Part shown: positions 29,228 to 38,348 of the stretch, one piece after another
Numbering within the stretch: the first letter of the stretch is position 1
How the letters are laid out: each line of letters opens with the position of its first letter
From: Pseudomonas anguilliseptica
GTDB lineage: Bacteria > Pseudomonadota > Gammaproteobacteria > Pseudomonadales > Pseudomonadaceae
Reading direction: 5' to 3'
Assembly (NCBI RefSeq): GCF_900105355.1
Contig: NZ_FNSC01000001.1
Coordinates: 1,550,001-1,614,000, forward strand
DNA: 64,000 nt
Position numbers and translations under genes: made by a program
The notes under the pieces: model-generated
Databases searched by the model: none
Told to the model about the DNA's origin: nothing
The model's input: only the letters and a program-made list of their open reading frames with translations

Positions 29228-30052
29228 ATGGACCGCTACGGCGTATTCGGCAACCCCATCGGCCACAGCAAGTCGCCGCTGATTCATCGGCTGTTTGCCG
29301 AGCAGACCGGCGAGCAGCTGAGCTATGAAACCCTGCTCGCGCCGCTGGACGACTTCCCCGGCTTCGCCCGCGTGTTCTTTGCCGAAGGGTTGGGGGCGAA
29401 TGTCACGGTGCCGTTCAAGGAGCAGGCGTTTGCCCTGGCTGACAGTCTGAGTGATCGGGCCCGCCGTGCCGGTGCGGTCAATACCCTGAAGAAGCTCGCT
29501 GACGGCAGCTTGCTTGGCGACAACACCGACGGCGCCGGTCTGGTGCGTGATCTGACTGTGAATGCCGGGGTAACCCTCAAGGGCAAACGCATTCTCCTGC
29601 TCGGCGCCGGCGGTGCCGTGCGCGGTGTGCTGGAGCCGTTGCTGGCCGAGCAGCCGGCGGCGCTGGTGGTTGCCAACCGCACGGTGGAGAAGGCCGAGCA
29701 GCTGGCCCGCGAATTTGCCGACCTGGGCCCGGTGGTGGCCAGCGGCTATGACTGGATCGACGCGCCGGTGGACCTGATGATCAACGGCACCTCGGCCAGC
29801 CTGGCCGGCGAGTTGCCGCCGATTGCCCCCAGTCTGATCCAGCCGGGGCATACCCTGTGCTACGACATGATGTACGGCAAGCAGCTGACCGCCTTTAACC
29901 GTTGGGCCAGTGAACACGGCGCAGCACGCACTTTGGATGGCCTGGGCATGCTGGTCGAACAGGCCGCCGAAGCCTTTGCCCTGTGGCGCGGTGTGCGTCC
30001 AGCCAGCGCCCCGGTGTTGGCCGAACTGCGCCGCCTGTTGGCCGAGGGTTGA
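29228..30052 (+). CDS. aroE: Shikimate dehydrogenase (NADP+)
   Basis: A 274-residue protein starting [20 protein letters not shown], with the shikimate-binding serines. It has [13 protein letters not shown] (catalytic Lys near 65), [11 protein letters not shown], the NADP Rossmann [21 protein letters not shown] and the C-terminal [14 protein letters not shown]. It reduces 3-dehydroshikimate in the aromatic amino acid pathway. The ATG is preceded by AAAGAGGA. hemF-aroE is the conserved Pseudomonas order (PA0024-PA0025). Confidence 0.96.
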   Translation: MDRYGVFGNPIGHSKSPLIHRLFAEQTGEQLSYETLLAPLDDFPGFARVFFAEGLGANVTVPFKEQAFALADSLSDRARRAGAVNTLKKLADGSLLGDNTDGAGLVRDLTVNAGVTLKGKRILLLGAGGAVRGVLEPLLAEQPAALVVANRTVEKAEQLAREFADLGPVVASGYDWIDAPVDLMINGTSASLAGELPPIAPSLIQPGHTLCYDMMYGKQLTAFNRWASEHGAARTLDGLGMLVEQAAEAFALWRGVRPASAPVLAELRRLLAEG

Positions 30053-30056
30053 GGCC

Positions 30057-30683
30057 GTGGGATTGAGCGCTGACGAATTGGCGCAGATCAGCGCGCTGAC
30101 CCTGCGCCATTATCAGGACTGCGCCGAAGACTTTCGTGAGGGCACCCGCGATCACGATGTCAGCCAGAATATCGCCGCCCTGCTCGCGCATATTCAGGCC
30201 ACTGCGCCCTACCAGATTCTCGATTTCGGCTGCGGCCCGGGACGCGACCTGCGCACCTTTAGCGCCATGGGCCACAGCGCCGTCGGTTTGGATGGCTGCG
30301 CGCGCTTTGTCGAAATGGCCCGTGCCGACAGTGGCTGCGAAGCCTGGCAGCAGGATTTTCTCGCCCTCGATCTGCCGCCTGAACGCTTCGATGGGGTGTT
30401 CGCCAATGCCTCGCTGTTTCATATTCCCCGCCAGGAACTGCCACGGGTGTTGAAGCAGCTGCATGCCAGCCTTAAACCCGGCGGCGTACTGTTTAGCTCT
30501 AACCCCCGTGGTGACAACCAGGAAGGTTGGAATGGCGAGCGCTACGGCGCCTATCACGACCTGGCCAACTGGCGCGTGCTGCTCAACGCCGCCGGCTTTA
30601 GCGAACTGCAGCATTACTACCGCCCGGCGGGCTTGCCGCGTGAACAGCAGCCCTGGCTGGCCAGTGTCTGGCGCAGGCTCTGA
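30057..30683 (+). CDS. Class I SAM-dependent methyltransferase
   Basis: A 208-residue protein from the GTG at 30057, five bases after the aroE stop. Motif I is ILDFGCGPGRDLRTF (~58-72), followed by VGLDGCARFVEMAR, the VFANASLFH acid loop and LKPGGVLFSSNPRGDNQEGW, all typical of the UbiE/tellurite-resistance type fold. The substrate cannot be named. It probably shares the aroE transcript. The longer open frame that starts inside aroE is not needed to make a full methyltransferase fold. Confidence 0.85.
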   Translation: MGLSADELAQISALTLRHYQDCAEDFREGTRDHDVSQNIAALLAHIQATAPYQILDFGCGPGRDLRTFSAMGHSAVGLDGCARFVEMARADSGCEAWQQDFLALDLPPERFDGVFANASLFHIPRQELPRVLKQLHASLKPGGVLFSSNPRGDNQEGWNGERYGAYHDLANWRVLLNAAGFSELQHYYRPAGLPREQQPWLASVWRRL

Positions 30684-30687
30684 CTAC

Positions 30688-33600
30688 TCAGTACACATCA
30701 CGCAGATAGCGCTTCAGTTCGGCCAAACGGCGAATATGTTCGGCGGCTTTTTCCTCGCTCAAACCGCCGTGCTCGCGCGCCACATCCCGTAGCGCCTGTT
30801 CGACATCCTTGGCCATGCGGTTGGCGTCGCCGCAGACATACAGCTGCGCACCCTCCTCTAGCCAGCGCCAGAGCTCAAAGCCCTGCTCGCGAATACGATC
30901 CTGCACGTAGATCTTCTGCGCCTGATCGCGGGAGAAGGCCAGGCTGAGATTGGTCAGCAGGCCGTCGTGCTGCATCGCGGTCAGCTCGTCGCGGTAGTAG
31001 AAGTCGCTGGCCGCATGCTGCTCGCCGAAGAACAGCCAGTTTTTGCCGGCATCGCCGCGCGCGCGGCGTTCGTGGAGGAAGCCGCGAAACGGCGCCACGC
31101 CGGTGCCGGGGCCGATCATGATCATCGGCACGTCGCCATCCTGGGGCACGCGGAAGTATTTGTTGCTCTGCACAAACAGCGGCACCTCGCCGTTATCCGC
31201 ACGGTCGGCGAGAAAGGTCGAGGCCACGCCCTTGCGTTTGCCGTAGCGCACGGCGGACACGGTCAGGTGCACTTCGCCGGCATGCGCCTTGGGGCTTGAG
31301 GAGATCGAATACAGGCGCGGTTGCAGACGCTTGAGGCTGCCCAGCAGCTCGCCCGCTGAATGCTCGGCTGGATAGGCCTGCAGCACGTCGGCCAGTTGGC
31401 GGCCCCACAGCCAGTCCTTCAGCTCGGCCTTGCGCTCGCCAAGCAGGCTGCGCAATTCGCTGCTGGCGCTGCGTTCGGCGACCAGGGCGAGGGCCTCGTT
31501 GCTCGGCCAGGCGATTTCGAAATGGCTGGTCAGCGCCTCGCGCAGCGACAAGTCGCCGACCTTGGCCACGTTGACCCGTTGCTCGCCGTCCAGATGCGCC
31601 AGTTCGAGCACTTCCTCGACCAGCTCCGGGCAGTTGTGCGGCCATACGCCGAGGGCATCGCCGGCTTCGTAGGCCAGGCCGGAGTCGCCCAGGGCGAAAG
31701 CGAACTGACGGGTGTCCTTGCTCGCGCCTTCCGCGTTCAGACGCAGGTTAAGCGCCAGGCGCGCGGGCAGCGGCTGGGTTTTGCTCACCGTGCTGACGGG
31801 TTCAGTTGAAGCGGCGCTGTGTGCAGGAACTGCCGTTGCCGCCGGGCGCAGCAGTGGTAGCAGCTCGCTTAGCCAGGCCGAGGCAGCCTCGTCGAAATCG
31901 CTGTCGCAATCCAGGCAGGGCCGCAGCGGCGTGGCGCCGAGTTCGGCCAGGCGGCGGTCGAGGTTTTTGCCGTGCTGGCAGAACTGTTCGTAATTCGGGT
32001 CACCGAGGGCCAGTACCGCATAACGCAGATTTTCCAGGCGCAGGTCGCTGGCCTGCAGGGCGTTCCAGAAGGCCTGGCCGTTGTCTGGCGCATCGCCGTC
32101 GCCGAAGGTGCTGCTGAGCAGCAGCACCGAACCGGCGCTGGCCAGTTGCTGCGGCGGGTAATCGGCCATGCAGCTCAGCGCCACGGCTACCCCGGCTTCG
32201 CTCAGATTTGCGGCAAGGCGTTCGGCCAGCGCCTCGGCATTGCCGGTCTGCGAGGCCCACAACAGGGTTACCGCAGGATTTGTTGCCAGCGCCGCGGGTG
32301 CGACGCGGCTGAATATTCCGGCGAGCATGCCATCGAGCCACAGGCGGGTCGGCTCGGCCAGGGGCGCCTGGCTCGGCAGGCTGGGCACACCGCCGCCGGG
32401 GTTGCTGCGCAAGCCGCTGATATAGCCGGCCATATAGCTGCGCTCGCTTTCGCTGAGGGGCGGCGGCGCGCTGCAATCTACGCCGAGCAGGGCCGCAAAG
32501 GTTTCGATGCTCGACATCGCGAGTTCCTCGGGCGAGTGAGAGAGGCGAGTGCTGTCGACTGCCTCGGCGGCGGGCGTATCGAGGCGTTGATGGGCGATCA
32601 GTTCGATACGCCGCAGGCTGACAGCGCAGAACTTGAATTCCGGCTGCTGCGAGAGGGGGTCGATGGCGTCGCTGGTCACCGCGTTGATCGCCAGGTTGTC
32701 GCCGTACACATCGTTCCAGTGGAACGGCGCAAAGCAGCCGCCGGGCAGCACGCGGTCGCTGATCTGTACCGGCAGCACGGCATGGCCACGCCGCGAGCGG
32801 ACTTCTAGCTGATCACGGTCGCGCACGCCGAGGGCGGCGGCGTCCTGCGGGTGCACTTCGATAAAAGGGCCGGGGTTGAGCTTGTTTAGCGTGGCGACCT
32901 TGCCGGTTTTGGTCAGGGTGTGCCACTGGTGCTGCAGGCGCCCGGTGTTGAGCACAAAGGAGAAGTCGGCATCGGGCATTTCCGCCGGGTCGAGGTGCGG
33001 GCGCGGGAAGAACTGCGCTTTACCGCTGGGCGTAGCAAAGGCCAGGCGCGGCGTGCTGCCGTCTGCGCGAATGTGCAGATGCTGGCTGATGCCGTCGTTG
33101 ATGTAGCGCAGTGGCATGCGCCCGTCGCCCGCTGCGCTGGCGCAGGGCCATTGCAGCGGCGTTTGGCGCAGGCGCGGGTAGCTGGCGCCGCGCAGGTCGT
33201 AGCCGGTCTTGGGATTGTGGAAGCGCTTGATCTCCTCGAACACCTGCTCGGCCGATTCGTAGCTGAAGCCGTCGGCAAAGCCCATGGCGCAGGCCACCTC
33301 GGCGATGATCCGCCAGTCGGCCATGGCCTCGCCGGGCGGCTCGACGGCTTGCGGCATCAGAGTCAGGTTGCGTTCGGAGTTGATCATCACCCCTTCGGCT
33401 TCGGCCCACAGCGCGCCGGGCAGGAGGATGTCGGCGTAGCGATTGGTTTCGGTGTCGAGAAAAGCGTCCTGGGCGATCACCAGTTCGGCGGCCTTCAGCC
33501 CTTCGATCACCGTGCTGCGGTTGGCCATGCTCGCCACCGGATTGGTGCAGATGATCCAGCAGGCTTTGACCTTGCCGGCTGCCAGATCCTCGAACAGGGT

Positions 33601-34749
33601 TACGCTGCCGCCGCCCAGGCGGGTGTGCAGGGTGCCGGCGGGCACGCCCCAGACTTGCTCGACAAAGGCGCGGTCGTCGTCCACCAGCACGCTGCGCTGG
33701 CCCGGCAGGCCGGGGCCCATATAGCCCATCTCGCGGCCGCCCATGGCGTTGGGTTGGCCGGTAAGGGAAAACGGCCCGCTACCGGGGCGGCAGATCTTGC
33801 CGGTGGCCAGGTGCAGGTTGCACAGGGCATTGGTGTTCCAGGTGCCGTGGGTGCTCTGATTGAGGCCCATGGTCCAGCAGCTCATCCACTCGCCGGCTTC
33901 GCCGATCCAGCGTGCGGCCTGGCGGATCGCCGCTTCGCTGAGTCCGGTGTGGGTGGCGACGTTGTCAGGGGTGTAGCTCTCAAGGAAGTCCGGCATGACC
34001 TCCCAGCCTTCGGTGAACTCGGCAATAAAGGCTAGATCGGTGTGGCCGTTCTTGTGCAGCAGGTGCAGCAAGCCGTTGAGCAGCAGCAGGTCGCTGCCCG
34101 GTTTGATCTGCAGAAACAGATTGGCCTTGTCCGCTGTGGCATTGCGCCGGGGGTCGACGACGATCAGCTTGGCGCCGGCCTTGACCCGTGCCATCAGGCG
34201 TAGAAACAGGATCGGGTGACAGTCGGCCATATTTGCGCCGATGACGAAGAACACATCGGCGCGGTCGAAATCCTGGTACGAGCCGGGCGGGCCGTCGGCG
34301 CCCAGCGACAATTTGTAGCCACTGCCGGCGCTGGCCATGCACAGGCGCGAGTTGGATTCGATCTGGTTGCTGCCCAGGTAGCCCTTGACCAGCTTGTTGG
34401 CCAGGTACTGCGCCTCCAGCGACATCTGCCCGGAGACATACAGGGCGATGGCGTCCGGCCCGTGTTCATCGAGAGTCGTGCGCAGGCGGGCGGCGGCGTT
34501 GATAGCGGCATCCATGGTGACTTGCCCAGGGTCGCGGCTGCGTTCGCTGCGCAGGTAGGCGTGCTGCATGCGGCCGGATTCGTTCAGCGGTTGGGCGCAG
34601 GTGCTGCCCTTGGTGCACAGGCGGCCGAAGTTGCTCGGATGCTGTTGGTCACCGCTGACCTTGGCGATCTTGCCGTTTTCCACTTGCATGACGATGCCGC
34701 AGCCGACGCCGCAATAGGGACAGACACTTCGCACGGTTTTGTTCGCCAC
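30688..34749 (-). CDS. Assimilatory nitrate reductase fused to a diflavin (CysJ-like) reductase
   Basis: A 1353-residue fusion from the GTG at 34749 (AGGAG upstream). Residues ~1-60 hold a [4Fe-4S] motif (CPYCGVGCG, then LCTKGS). Residues ~60-560 are the molybdopterin oxidoreductase core (LCMASAGSGYKLSLG, GANMADCHP, TGLSEAAIRQAA), and ~590-700 the dinucleotide-binding cap. After a linker come a flavodoxin FMN domain (LLWASQTGNAEALAERLA, LSSTFGDGDAPDNG), the FAD domain with RLYSISSSP and the NADPH site IGPGTGVAPFRGFLHERRA. Standard NasA needs separate electron-donor proteins; here NADPH electrons can flow through FAD and FMN within one chain. It is divergent from nirBD and has its own sigma-54-like promoter and leader. 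Confidence 0.93.
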   Translation of the reverse strand: MANKTVRSVCPYCGVGCGIVMQVENGKIAKVSGDQQHPSNFGRLCTKGSTCAQPLNESGRMQHAYLRSERSRDPGQVTMDAAINAAARLRTTLDEHGPDAIALYVSGQMSLEAQYLANKLVKGYLGSNQIESNSRLCMASAGSGYKLSLGADGPPGSYQDFDRADVFFVIGANMADCHPILFLRLMARVKAGAKLIVVDPRRNATADKANLFLQIKPGSDLLLLNGLLHLLHKNGHTDLAFIAEFTEGWEVMPDFLESYTPDNVATHTGLSEAAIRQAARWIGEAGEWMSCWTMGLNQSTHGTWNTNALCNLHLATGKICRPGSGPFSLTGQPNAMGGREMGYMGPGLPGQRSVLVDDDRAFVEQVWGVPAGTLHTRLGGGSVTLFEDLAAGKVKACWIICTNPVASMANRSTVIEGLKAAELVIAQDAFLDTETNRYADILLPGALWAEAEGVMINSERNLTLMPQAVEPPGEAMADWRIIAEVACAMGFADGFSYESAEQVFEEIKRFHNPKTGYDLRGASYPRLRQTPLQWPCASAAGDGRMPLRYINDGISQHLHIRADGSTPRLAFATPSGKAQFFPRPHLDPAEMPDADFSFVLNTGRLQHQWHTLTKTGKVATLNKLNPGPFIEVHPQDAAALGVRDRDQLEVRSRRGHAVLPVQISDRVLPGGCFAPFHWNDVYGDNLAINAVTSDAIDPLSQQPEFKFCAVSLRRIELIAHQRLDTPAAEAVDSTRLSHSPEELAMSSIETFAALLGVDCSAPPPLSESERSYMAGYISGLRSNPGGGVPSLPSQAPLAEPTRLWLDGMLAGIFSRVAPAALATNPAVTLLWASQTGNAEALAERLAANLSEAGVAVALSCMADYPPQQLASAGSVLLLSSTFGDGDAPDNGQAFWNALQASDLRLENLRYAVLALGDPNYEQFCQHGKNLDRRLAELGATPLRPCLDCDSDFDEAASAWLSELLPLLRPAATAVPAHSAASTEPVSTVSKTQPLPARLALNLRLNAEGASKDTRQFAFALGDSGLAYEAGDALGVWPHNCPELVEEVLELAHLDGEQRVNVAKVGDLSLREALTSHFEIAWPSNEALALVAERSASSELRSLLGERKAELKDWLWGRQLADVLQAYPAEHSAGELLGSLKRLQPRLYSISSSPKAHAGEVHLTVSAVRYGKRKGVASTFLADRADNGEVPLFVQSNKYFRVPQDGDVPMIMIGPGTGVAPFRGFLHERRARGDAGKNWLFFGEQHAASDFYYRDELTAMQHDGLLTNLSLAFSRDQAQKIYVQDRIREQGFELWRWLEEGAQLYVCGDANRMAKDVEQALRDVAREHGGLSEEKAAEHIRRLAELKRYLRDVY

Positions 34750-34773
34750 ACCCCTCTCCTGCACCTGAAACGC

Positions 34774-34816
34774 AAAACGCCATGCAACCCTCCGTCGAAA
34801 CGGGAGTGGCACGGCG
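34774..34816 (-). terminator. Terminator-like hairpin in the nitrate reductase leader
   Basis: On the minus strand, arms GCCGTGC and GCATGGC (outer, 34778-34785 with 34809-34816) enclose a second stem (34787-34795 with 34800-34807), followed by TTTT and GCGTTT. It lies 25-67 bases upstream of the GTG and downstream of the hexaloop hairpin, the position expected of an attenuator. Confidence 0.55.
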
Positions 34817-34831
34817 TCTTTGTCGTGGATG

Positions 34832-34851
34832 GGCAATCAGCGTTGATTACC
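34832..34851 (-). promoter_or_regulatory. ANTAR-type hexaloop hairpin in the nitrate reductase leader
   Basis: On the minus strand GGTAATC-AACGCT-GATTGCC makes a 7-bp stem (one G-U) with the six-base loop AACGCT, which has A at position 1 and G at position 4, the loop rule for ANTAR antiterminator proteins such as NasR and NasT. It begins only a few bases after the predicted sigma-54 start site and precedes a terminator-like hairpin. Confidence 0.65.
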
Positions 34852-34864
34852 TGGGTGGGTCTAT

Positions 34865-34880
34865 AGCAAGGCACGCGCCA
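34865..34880 (-). promoter_or_regulatory. Sigma-54 promoter for the nitrate reductase gene
   Basis: On the minus strand TGGCGCG-TGCC-TTGCT matches the RpoN consensus TGGCACG-N4-TTGCW with one change; the GG and GC elements are separated by the required 10 bases. The predicted start is near 34855, leaving a ~105-base leader. Sigma-54 use implies NtrC-type control by nitrogen status. Confidence 0.75.
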
Positions 34881-35085
34881 GGGTTCGCCAAGGCAGCGTG
34901 AATGCCCGCTGGGCAAGGCCTGGCGAGGTGCGTGCGGGAGATAAAGGGCTATCGAGAAGCGACTCATAATGGGGCGCATAGACCTATGCTCGCCTCTTTT
35001 TGGGTCTTTATCGCGCCTGGCAGGTCAGCCTGTAACTGCGCCTGTAGCCCGCTGCAATGCGGGTCGCAGGTCGCTGTGGGGAAAC

Positions 35086-35102
35086 TGGCACAGGCGCTGC
35101 AT
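35086..35102 (+). promoter_or_regulatory. Sigma-54 promoter for nirBD
   Basis: TGGCAC-AGGCG-CTGCAT has the -24 GG (35087-35088) and -12 GC (35099-35100) with 10 bases between them, matching the RpoN consensus with two changes. The predicted start is near 35112, giving a ~185-base leader that contains the hexaloop hairpin and terminator described separately. Confidence 0.75.
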
Positions 35103-35139
35103 GAGCCTCAGCGAGCCCGCCACATTCGGGCCGCCCATT

Positions 35140-35155
35140 CGATCAATGGCGATCG
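35140..35155 (+). promoter_or_regulatory. ANTAR-type hexaloop hairpin in the nirB leader
   Basis: CGATC-AATGGC-GATCG is a perfect 5-bp stem with the loop AATGGC (A1, G4), the ANTAR recognition rule. A second stem-loop GGTGCC-ACTCGCA-GGCACC lies at 35183-35201, but its loop has seven bases, so it fits the rule less well. Together with the following terminator this resembles NasT/NasR antitermination leaders. Confidence 0.6.
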
Positions 35156-35214
35156 TCAGCCTCTTTAGGCTATGGGTAATCAGGTGCCACTCGCAGGCAC
35201 CGCACAGAACAGGC

Positions 35215-35253
35215 AAAGGCGCCTGAAACCGCAAGGTTTCAGGCGCCTTTTTT
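35215..35253 (+). terminator. Attenuator terminator in the nirB leader
   Basis: AAAGGCGCCTGAAACC, loop GCAA, GGTTTCAGGCGCC then TTTTTT: a very strong perfect hairpin with a T-run, 43 bases before the nirB ATG. Because it lies inside the leader of an expressed operon, it must be bypassed by antitermination. Confidence 0.9.
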
Positions 35254-35295
35254 ATTGCCGCAGAAAAACCTGATGAGCTTCGGCCGGGAAATGCC

Positions 35296-37782
35296 ATGAA
35301 CAGCACAGATACCTCCACAGACCAGCAACGGCTGATCATCATCGGCAACGGCATGGTCGGCCATCACTGCGTCGAGCAACTGATCGAGCGTGGCGCGCTG
35401 GCGCAGTACCGCGTGCATGTGTTCAGTGAAGAGCCGCTGCGCGCCTATGACCGCGTGCACCTCTCCGAGTATTTCACCGGCCGCGATGCCGAATCCCTGG
35501 CCCTGAGTGGCGCCGAGCTGTACCAGACGCCGGGCGTGACCCTGCACCTCGGCGTGCCGGTGCTGGAGGTCGACCGCGAACGCCGCGAAGTGATCACCGC
35601 CGAAGGCAGCTTCCCTTACGACCAGTTGGTGCTGGCCACCGGCTCCTACCCCTTCGTGCCGCCGATTGAAGGCGCCGAAGGCGATTCGCGCCTGGTCTAC
35701 CGCACCCTGGCCGACCTCGACACCATCCAGGCCGCGGCCAAGAGTGCGCGCCGTGGCGTGGTGGTCGGTGGCGGCCTGCTCGGCCTGGAAGCCGCCAACG
35801 CGCTGAAATCCCTGGGCCTGGAAGCCCATGTGGTGGAATTCGCCCCGCGCCTGATGCCGGTGCAGCTGGATGACCACGGCGGCCTGGCGCTGAAGGCGCA
35901 GATCGAGGCCCTGGGCGTCAGCGTGCACCTGTCGCGCGGCACCCAGTCGATCACCCCGGGCAGCGAGTACCGTTACCGGATGAATTTCGCTGGGGATGAG
36001 TTCCTTGAGACCGACCTGATCGTGTTCTCCGCCGGCATCCGCCCGCAGGACGCCATCGCCAAGCAGTGCGGCCTGGAACTCGGCCCGCGCGGCGGTGTGG
36101 CCATCGACAGCCAGTGCCGCACCAGCGACCCGGCGATCTACGCCATCGGCGAGTGCGCGGCATGGAACGGCGGCATCTTCGGCCTGGTTGCGCCGGGCTA
36201 CCAGATGGCCCGCAGCGTCGCCACCCAGCTGTGCGGCGAAGACAGCGAGCCGTTCATGGGCGCGGACATGTCGACCAAGCTCAAGCTGCTCGGCGTCGAC
36301 GTCGGCTCCATCGGCGATGCCCACGGCGCCACCGCCGGCTCGCGCAGCTACCGCTTTATCGACGAGGCCACGGCCAGCTACCGCCGCTTGGTGGTCTCCG
36401 CCGACGGCAAGCAGGCGCTCGGCGCCGTGCTGGTCGGTGACAACAGCTACTACGACACCCTGCTGCAGTACGTGCAGAACGGCATTGCGCTTCCGGCCGA
36501 CCCATCCTGCCTGATCTTGCCGCAAGGCGAAGGCGCCCCGGCGCTGGGCGCCGCCACCATCTGCTCCTGCCACAACGTCAGCAAGGGCGCGATCTGCGCC
36601 GCCATCGACGGCGGCTGCGGCGGCTGCTCGGCGCTGCTCAAGCAGGTGTTCGAGCATGAACTGACCGCCCGTGGCGTAGTGGTCGACAAGAGCCTCTGCG
36701 AGCACTTCGCCTACACCCGCCAGGAGCTGTACGGCATCGTCCGCGTTGAAGGCATCGAGAGCTTCGAAGAACTGCTGGCCAAGCATGGCCGCGGCCATGT
36801 CGGCTGCGACATCTGCAAGCCGGCGGTGGGCTCAATCCTCGCATCCTGCTGGAACCGCTCGATCACCGACCCGGCGCTGGTGCCGCTGCAGGACACCAAC
36901 GACACCTTTATGGCCAACATGCAGAAGAACGGTACCTACTCGGTGGTGCCGCGTATTCCCGGTGGCGAGATCACCCCGGACGGCCTGCTGGCCATCGGCG
37001 CGGTGGCGAAGAAATACGACCTCTACACCAAGATCACCGGCGGCCAGCGCATCGACCTGTTCGGCGCGCAGCTGCACGAGCTGCCGGATATCTGGGCCGA
37101 ACTGATCGCCGCCGGCTTCGAAACCGGCCACGCCTACGGCAAGTCGCTGCGCACGGTGAAGTCCTGCGTGGGCAGCACCTGGTGCCGCTACGGCGTGCAG
37201 GACAGCGTGGCCATGGCGCTGCTGGAGGACCGCTACAAGGGCCTGCGCTCGCCGCACAAGATCAAATTTGCGGTCTCCGGCTGCACCCGCGAATGCGCCG
37301 AGGCGCAGAGCAAGGACGTCGGCGTGATCGCCACCGAGAACGGCTGGAACCTCTACGTCGCCGGCAACGGCGGCATGCGCCCCCGCCACGCCGAGCTGTT
37401 CGCCACCGATCTGGATGACGCCACCCTGGTGCGCTACATCGACCGCTTCCTGATGTTCTACGTACGCACCGCCGACCGCCTGCAACGCACCTCGGTGTGG
37501 CGCGAGTCGCTGGAAGGCGGCCTGGATTACCTCAAGGACGTGATCATCGACGACAGCCTGGGTCTCGGCGCCGAACTGGAAGCGCAGATGCAGCTGGTGA
37601 TCGACCGCTACGAGTGCGAATGGGCCAACGCCCTGAAGGACCCGGAGAAGCTCAAGCGCTTCCGCACCTTCGTCAACGAAAAGGGTGGCGACCCGGATAT
37701 CCAGTTTGTCGAGGAACGCGGCCAGCGCCGCCCGATCAGCGCCGCCGAACTGCAACTTATTCCAGCCGAGGAGGTGGTCTGA
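35296..37782 (+). CDS. nirB: Assimilatory nitrite reductase (NADH), large subunit
   Basis: An 828-residue protein. Residues ~10-310 are FAD/NAD-binding (LIIIGNGMVGHHCVEQL, ATGSYPFVPPIEG, VVVGGGLLGLEAANAL). Next is a BFD-type [2Fe-2S] domain around 415-450 (CSCHNVSKGAI, GGCGGCSALLKQ) and a second such segment (HVGCDICKP). The C-terminal siroheme/[4Fe-4S] domain has CVGSTWCRYG near 623 and SGCTRECAEAQ. It reduces nitrite to ammonium with NADH in the cytoplasm. It overlaps nirD by one base (TGATG). The upstream sigma-54 site and attenuator point to nitrogen limitation and nitrate/nitrite as signals. Confidence 0.96.
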   Translation: MNSTDTSTDQQRLIIIGNGMVGHHCVEQLIERGALAQYRVHVFSEEPLRAYDRVHLSEYFTGRDAESLALSGAELYQTPGVTLHLGVPVLEVDRERREVITAEGSFPYDQLVLATGSYPFVPPIEGAEGDSRLVYRTLADLDTIQAAAKSARRGVVVGGGLLGLEAANALKSLGLEAHVVEFAPRLMPVQLDDHGGLALKAQIEALGVSVHLSRGTQSITPGSEYRYRMNFAGDEFLETDLIVFSAGIRPQDAIAKQCGLELGPRGGVAIDSQCRTSDPAIYAIGECAAWNGGIFGLVAPGYQMARSVATQLCGEDSEPFMGADMSTKLKLLGVDVGSIGDAHGATAGSRSYRFIDEATASYRRLVVSADGKQALGAVLVGDNSYYDTLLQYVQNGIALPADPSCLILPQGEGAPALGAATICSCHNVSKGAICAAIDGGCGGCSALLKQVFEHELTARGVVVDKSLCEHFAYTRQELYGIVRVEGIESFEELLAKHGRGHVGCDICKPAVGSILASCWNRSITDPALVPLQDTNDTFMANMQKNGTYSVVPRIPGGEITPDGLLAIGAVAKKYDLYTKITGGQRIDLFGAQLHELPDIWAELIAAGFETGHAYGKSLRTVKSCVGSTWCRYGVQDSVAMALLEDRYKGLRSPHKIKFAVSGCTRECAEAQSKDVGVIATENGWNLYVAGNGGMRPRHAELFATDLDDATLVRYIDRFLMFYVRTADRLQRTSVWRESLEGGLDYLKDVIIDDSLGLGAELEAQMQLVIDRYECEWANALKDPEKLKRFRTFVNEKGGDPDIQFVEERGQRRPISAAELQLIPAEEVV

Positions 37783-38159
37783 TGGGCCAGTCGAGCGCAA
37801 CCGCAACAGTCGAGCAAACCAGCGTGCAATGGCGCGCCCTGTGCAGCCGTGCCGATCTGGTGGCCAACTCCGGCGTGGTCGCCTGGGTTGACGGCGCCCA
37901 GGTGGCGCTGTTCTTTCTACCCAATGAGGCCAGCGACAAGCAGCTGTATGCCGTGGACAACCGCGACCCCAAGTCCGGCGCCAACGTCATCGGCCGCGGC
38001 ATCATCGGCAGCCTGGCTGGCGACCTGGTGATTGCGGCGCCGCTGTACAAACAGCACTACCGCCTAGAAGACGGCAGCTGCCTGGAATACCCGGAGCAGC
38101 AACTGCGCACCTGGCCGGTCCGCCTGCAGGGTGACCGGGTGGAGATCGGCCTGAGCTAA
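37782..38159 (+). CDS. nirD: Nitrite reductase small subunit
   Basis: A 125-residue Rieske-fold protein. WRALCSRADLVANSGVVAWVDGAQVALFF, AVDNRDPKSGANVIGRGIIGSL and PLYKQHYRLEDG follow the NirD pattern. The Cys-His ligands of true Rieske proteins are absent, as normal for NirD. It partners NirB. The start overlaps the nirB stop, so it is translated from the same message. A terminator follows about 125 bases downstream. Confidence 0.94.
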   Translation: MGQSSATATVEQTSVQWRALCSRADLVANSGVVAWVDGAQVALFFLPNEASDKQLYAVDNRDPKSGANVIGRGIIGSLAGDLVIAAPLYKQHYRLEDGSCLEYPEQQLRTWPVRLQGDRVEIGLS

Positions 38160-38283
38160 GGCGATGGGCGAGCGGGGCTGACGCCAGTCAGTCTCGGCAT
38201 GCGAGCGGAATAGAGGGTTACTTGACTATTGAGTCAGTAATTGGCTTTATGCACCTCAGCCCGCAGCGCTGATGCCTGCGTAG

Positions 38284-38320
38284 CAGGGTTGTCGATTATC
38301 TCGGCAGCCCTGTTTTTGTT
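38284..38320 (+). terminator. Intrinsic terminator after nirBD
   Basis: CAGGGTTGTCGA pairs with TCGGCAGCCCTG (12-bp stem with G-U pairs, 5-base loop) and is followed by TTTTTGTT. It ends the nirBD transcript and separates it from modABC. Confidence 0.8.
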
Positions 38321-38348
38321 GCTCTGCTAAGTGGTTTATTGCGCAAAT

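Noticed and set aside
34876..34926. CGCCAGG...CCTGGCG inverted repeat near the nitrate reductase promoter as an NtrC site
   Set aside because: Arms do not match the GCAC-N-GTGC NtrC pattern and the spacing is too wide; left unassigned.
35239..36798. 519-codon open frame antisense to nirB
   Set aside because: It is a mirror of the high-GC third codon positions of nirB; the nirB frame has full family motifs and the antisense product has low-complexity composition.
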